Source: Morella rubra
Lineage: Eukaryota > Streptophyta > Magnoliopsida > Fagales > Myricaceae
Assembly (NCBI GenBank): GCA_003952965.2
Contig: CM025849.1
Coordinates: 5,167,572 to 5,231,571 of the forward strand
Length of the DNA stretch: 64,000 nt
Direction of reading: 5' to 3'
Position numbers and translations under genes: made by a program. Below the pieces are notes generated by a model that saw nothing but the letters and a program-made list of their open reading frames with translations, was not told where the DNA came from and made no database searches. Positions 61,146 to 64,000 of the stretch are shown in pieces. Numbering within the stretch: position 1 is the first letter of the stretch; each line of letters starts with the position of its first letter.

Positions 61146-61672
61146 ATTTTTCCTACACCTTAAAGCGAAACAAAGTCTTTGAAACCAATAATTTCCCGAA
61201 TCACAGAGCCATCATTATCTCAATTCTTCTACCCATGCCAGAAACGGAAATAGCCTTACAAAGAGTAGAAGAGTACATAATTCAAACTCCGAGGATGGAC
61301 CTGTTGTCGCGTACAAACCGAGATCAGAATTCCACTTCTCATCATCTCTGCTAACTCTTTCCAGCCAGAGCTACCATAAATCAAAGTTCTTTTTTTTTCC
61401 TTTTTGGTAATTTCTCCACTAACTCTTAGAAGTGGGTGTTTGAGAAGAAAGTGCAAGGATGCGACTGTTTCATTTTGGCTGAGCCTAGTGAAAAACAGTG
61501 CAGAAGATGGAAGCCTATGAGGAAATGGGCAGAGCCAGTGAGCAAGAAAAGGCCTTATGGAAGAGACCGTCTCAGTAGGTGACGGAGAGCGACTCGAACA
61601 ATGACCAGATCCGCATCCAATATTATCATATTAAGGAAATCCATTTGCTATCAAATTATCAAATAAAGAAAA

Positions 61673-64000
61673 GGACAAACTTTTCTATATAAATAGGATT
61701 TTCTATTGACTTTAGACGGAATAGAGTCCACGGTGCAGTAATGATCACTTGCAGTCCGATGTATAATATCGGATGGTGGACATATTATTGTACATCAAGA
61801 AATTCTTTAATTATAGGAAAAAAAATTACATGTTAATCCTACGACAATTCATGTTGTTGTATTAATTATAGGACAATATAACCTCCATAATATTTAATAT
61901 TGTATTTTTTTTTCTTTTTTAATCTAATTAATTATTAGTATAACAAATTGAAGATGATTTTACTCTGATATCTTCTTTTTTTTCCCTAATATTAGAAAGA
62001 ATTTAGGACATATAATATGAATAGAGCACTAGATCAAATTATAAAAACTTTTTATAGTTTGAAAGGTGTATTTGCAAATAGATCTTTTTCTCGAGTGTTT
62101 TTATATTACTTATTTTATGGTTTTATTTTTAAGTATCCGTATTTACCAGACCATCTTGAAAAACAAAAGGATATACAATTTTAAAATAAGTCTTAAGTTT
62201 AAAACAAAATCAAACAAATAAAAAAGCGTATGCTGAAAAATAAATCAAAATTTTAAAAATAGTTAATATAGATCCGTTAATTTTTTAATAATTTGAAGAG
62301 GGGATAGTCGAGGAAGGAAGAGTGTGTCTTCTTTTTTGTTTTTCTCGTTGATAGTGAATTTTATTTTACATAAGGAGTTACAAATGGGTTGTATACATAC
62401 AGGTCTCCAATGCCGGTCATATAAATAACCTATTACAAGTATGAAAGAGTATATTATTTAGCAGAAGAAATAGTTTACCTATTAAAAGTTGGGGATGGAG
62501 TTACCTTCAAGGGGATAAACTTTCCGTATTTAGATTGTACTTTACGAAAGAGTATATTATTTAGCAAAGAAATAGTTTACCTATTTAAAGTTGAGGATGG
62601 AGTTACCTTAAAGCGCATGAACCGTCCATATTTAGATTGTGCTTGATTAAGGAATATGACAAACATTAAATTGAAAATTTGTTACTCCGGATGGAACATT
62701 TTGACTGATCCTTCTCCAATAGAACATTTACATGATTAGTTCTTTCTTTTTTTTTCTAAGATGATTAGCTCTTTCTTGGTCATGAGAAATAACGCAAAAA
62801 GCTATACTTATAGTAGCAGAATGCTCCGTGGTCTTGATTGGCAGGGTGGAAAATTTGGGATACTTCAAGTTGTGCTTAAATCGAGCATTGTGGGTGCAAA
62901 AAATTAAAATTTGGGCACTGTCCTAATCAATACTCAATAGCGAGATGATGGAACATTTGATACCCCAATAGGATTAAGTGCTCTGTTACAGTACTGGCTC
63001 TTCCATCGGCCCAGATTTGGGGAGGGAGATGACATTAATTATGAAGCTAATGATATCAAAGGTGTCTAGTCAGACGAAAACACTATGGAAGTAGGATTCC
63101 TTTTGTCGACACAGGGTGGAGAAAACAGTGGTCACAGTAGTAGCTCGAAGACTAGCACCGCAGCTTTCCAATGCAGCTCTTTTTAGTGCTTTTGTTCTTT
63201 AGACGCTATCAATGGCTTGTCTAGTGGGCAACCTTGCATTCTCCAGCTGCTGACAAAAGACAATTGACGTAAATTTGTGAGTTTCTTTGTCGGAACCTTA
63301 GGTCAACTGCTCTCTTTTCTTGTCAGTTTGATATGCAGCAGCTGCCTGATCTGTAGCCCAAAATCGTACAGCACTTTTATCGTGAACGCCTGGATGTTAC
63401 CGAGAATGACAGAGACATCCTCAGGGCAAGGACGCACACTTCTTTGTGCTTTGGCTGCTTTCTTCGTGGAACATCAAAGTTTCCTACTTTGGCCACAAAA
63501 ACAACAAAGGCATTGTCTACGACTCTGTTATGAAAGATATTTCTCATAATGTTTGGACGTATTGTCGCCGGTGAAGATTTACAGCAAAATATCTTCGGAT
63601 AAGAATAGGCCGATGTCATCATCCAAGCACATTTATGGGATCTTGGATTACATGTGGCAAATCGAAAAATCGTATAACTCATAAAGTTCTAGTTAGCTAG
63701 ATCTAGACCACGACCTCGCCCGAGGTGCACATGTATATATGCTTTTTGCGTCTCTTGGCCGTGATGCAGATGCCGTATTCTACTGTTTTCCGAATAACTC
63801 ATTGTACGAGCTCTACATGTAAAGCAAAGGAACAAAACCGATGGAGTACCACACAAATCATGTATATTTCCAATTTTTATAGCAGGAAATGAAACACTCC
63901 GTTGTAACATGTATGATACGCACCAATACTCTGTAGCCAGTATAACGGAATAGTATAATTAGAACCACAAAGATATAATATTTATAAACTTCAAGCTCTC
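61673..64000. other. Unit B downstream noncoding DNA
   Basis: Collinear with unit A but without its insertions. It includes the empty LTR site at 62141-62150 and a ~103-bp tandem duplication (62443-62545 and 62546-62648, starting GAAAGAGTATATTATTTAGC) that is single in unit A near 50380. No convincing gene. Confidence 0.75.

Larger units (their letters stand above)
57074..61672. repeat. Segmental duplication, ATL unit copy B
   Basis: Direct repeat of 38451-43076. Further shared blocks continue to the window end (61830-62150 with 44880-45175; 62150-64000 with 50095-55400, minus insertions). The match is still running at base 64000, so unit B extends past the window. Confidence 0.95.

Overview
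This is nuclear DNA from a flowering plant, most likely a eudicot. Evidence: spliced genes with GT/AG introns, AT-rich intergenic DNA full of small inverted-repeat elements and LTR-derived sequence, plant-only families (a PETAL LOSS-type double-trihelix factor, a CYP77A P450, an ATL RING-H2 protein, a CTR1/EDR1-type Raf kinase), and a nuclear copy of the mitochondrial ribosomal gene rps14. I cannot name the species.

Layout. 1-3.4 kb: a two-copy tandem repeat, a minus-strand tRNA-His(GTG) and a 645-bp hAT-like element. 3.5-4.9 kb: an intronless SAM-dependent methyltransferase-like gene. 7.0-7.5 kb: uS14m (rps14) with a presequence-like upstream extension that has no ATG. 10.2-18.2 kb: a Raf-like MAPKKK with 14 recognisable exons. 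The exon that should carry the HRD catalytic loop is not intact, and a damaged partial duplication of neighbouring exons lies at that spot. 20.3-20.8 kb (minus): a small predicted plastid membrane protein. 25.8-28.3 kb: a two-exon PETAL LOSS-like gene. 34.4-35.9 kb: an intronless CYP77A P450.

38.4-64 kb is a head-to-tail segmental duplication. Each unit carries a three-exon ATL-type RING-H2 ubiquitin ligase gene on the minus strand (copy A at 39.2-42.5 kb, copy B at 57.8-61.1 kb) followed by several kb of shared noncoding DNA. Unit A has been enlarged by insertions that unit B lacks: a ~1.8-kb block with a 96-bp minisatellite, a 3.6-kb solo LTR with a perfect 5-bp target duplication and two extra tandem copies of its 3' end, a ~2.7-kb nested block, and an 0.9-kb hAT-like element. 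Unit B supplies the empty site for the solo LTR. Both ATL copies share an apparent frameshift just after the RING finger, so it predates the duplication or subsequent gene conversion.

The genes look functionally unrelated, as is usual in plants: translation-related methylation, mitochondrial translation, kinase signalling, plastid membrane, flower or organ-boundary transcription, lipid or cutin oxidation, and ubiquitination. I saw no CRISPR array, operon or prokaryotic system. The strongest leads are the broken catalytic region of the kinase, the rps14 start problem, the ATL duplication with its shared frameshift, and the solo LTR with tandemly amplified end. All family assignments are from reading the sequence; no database search was run.
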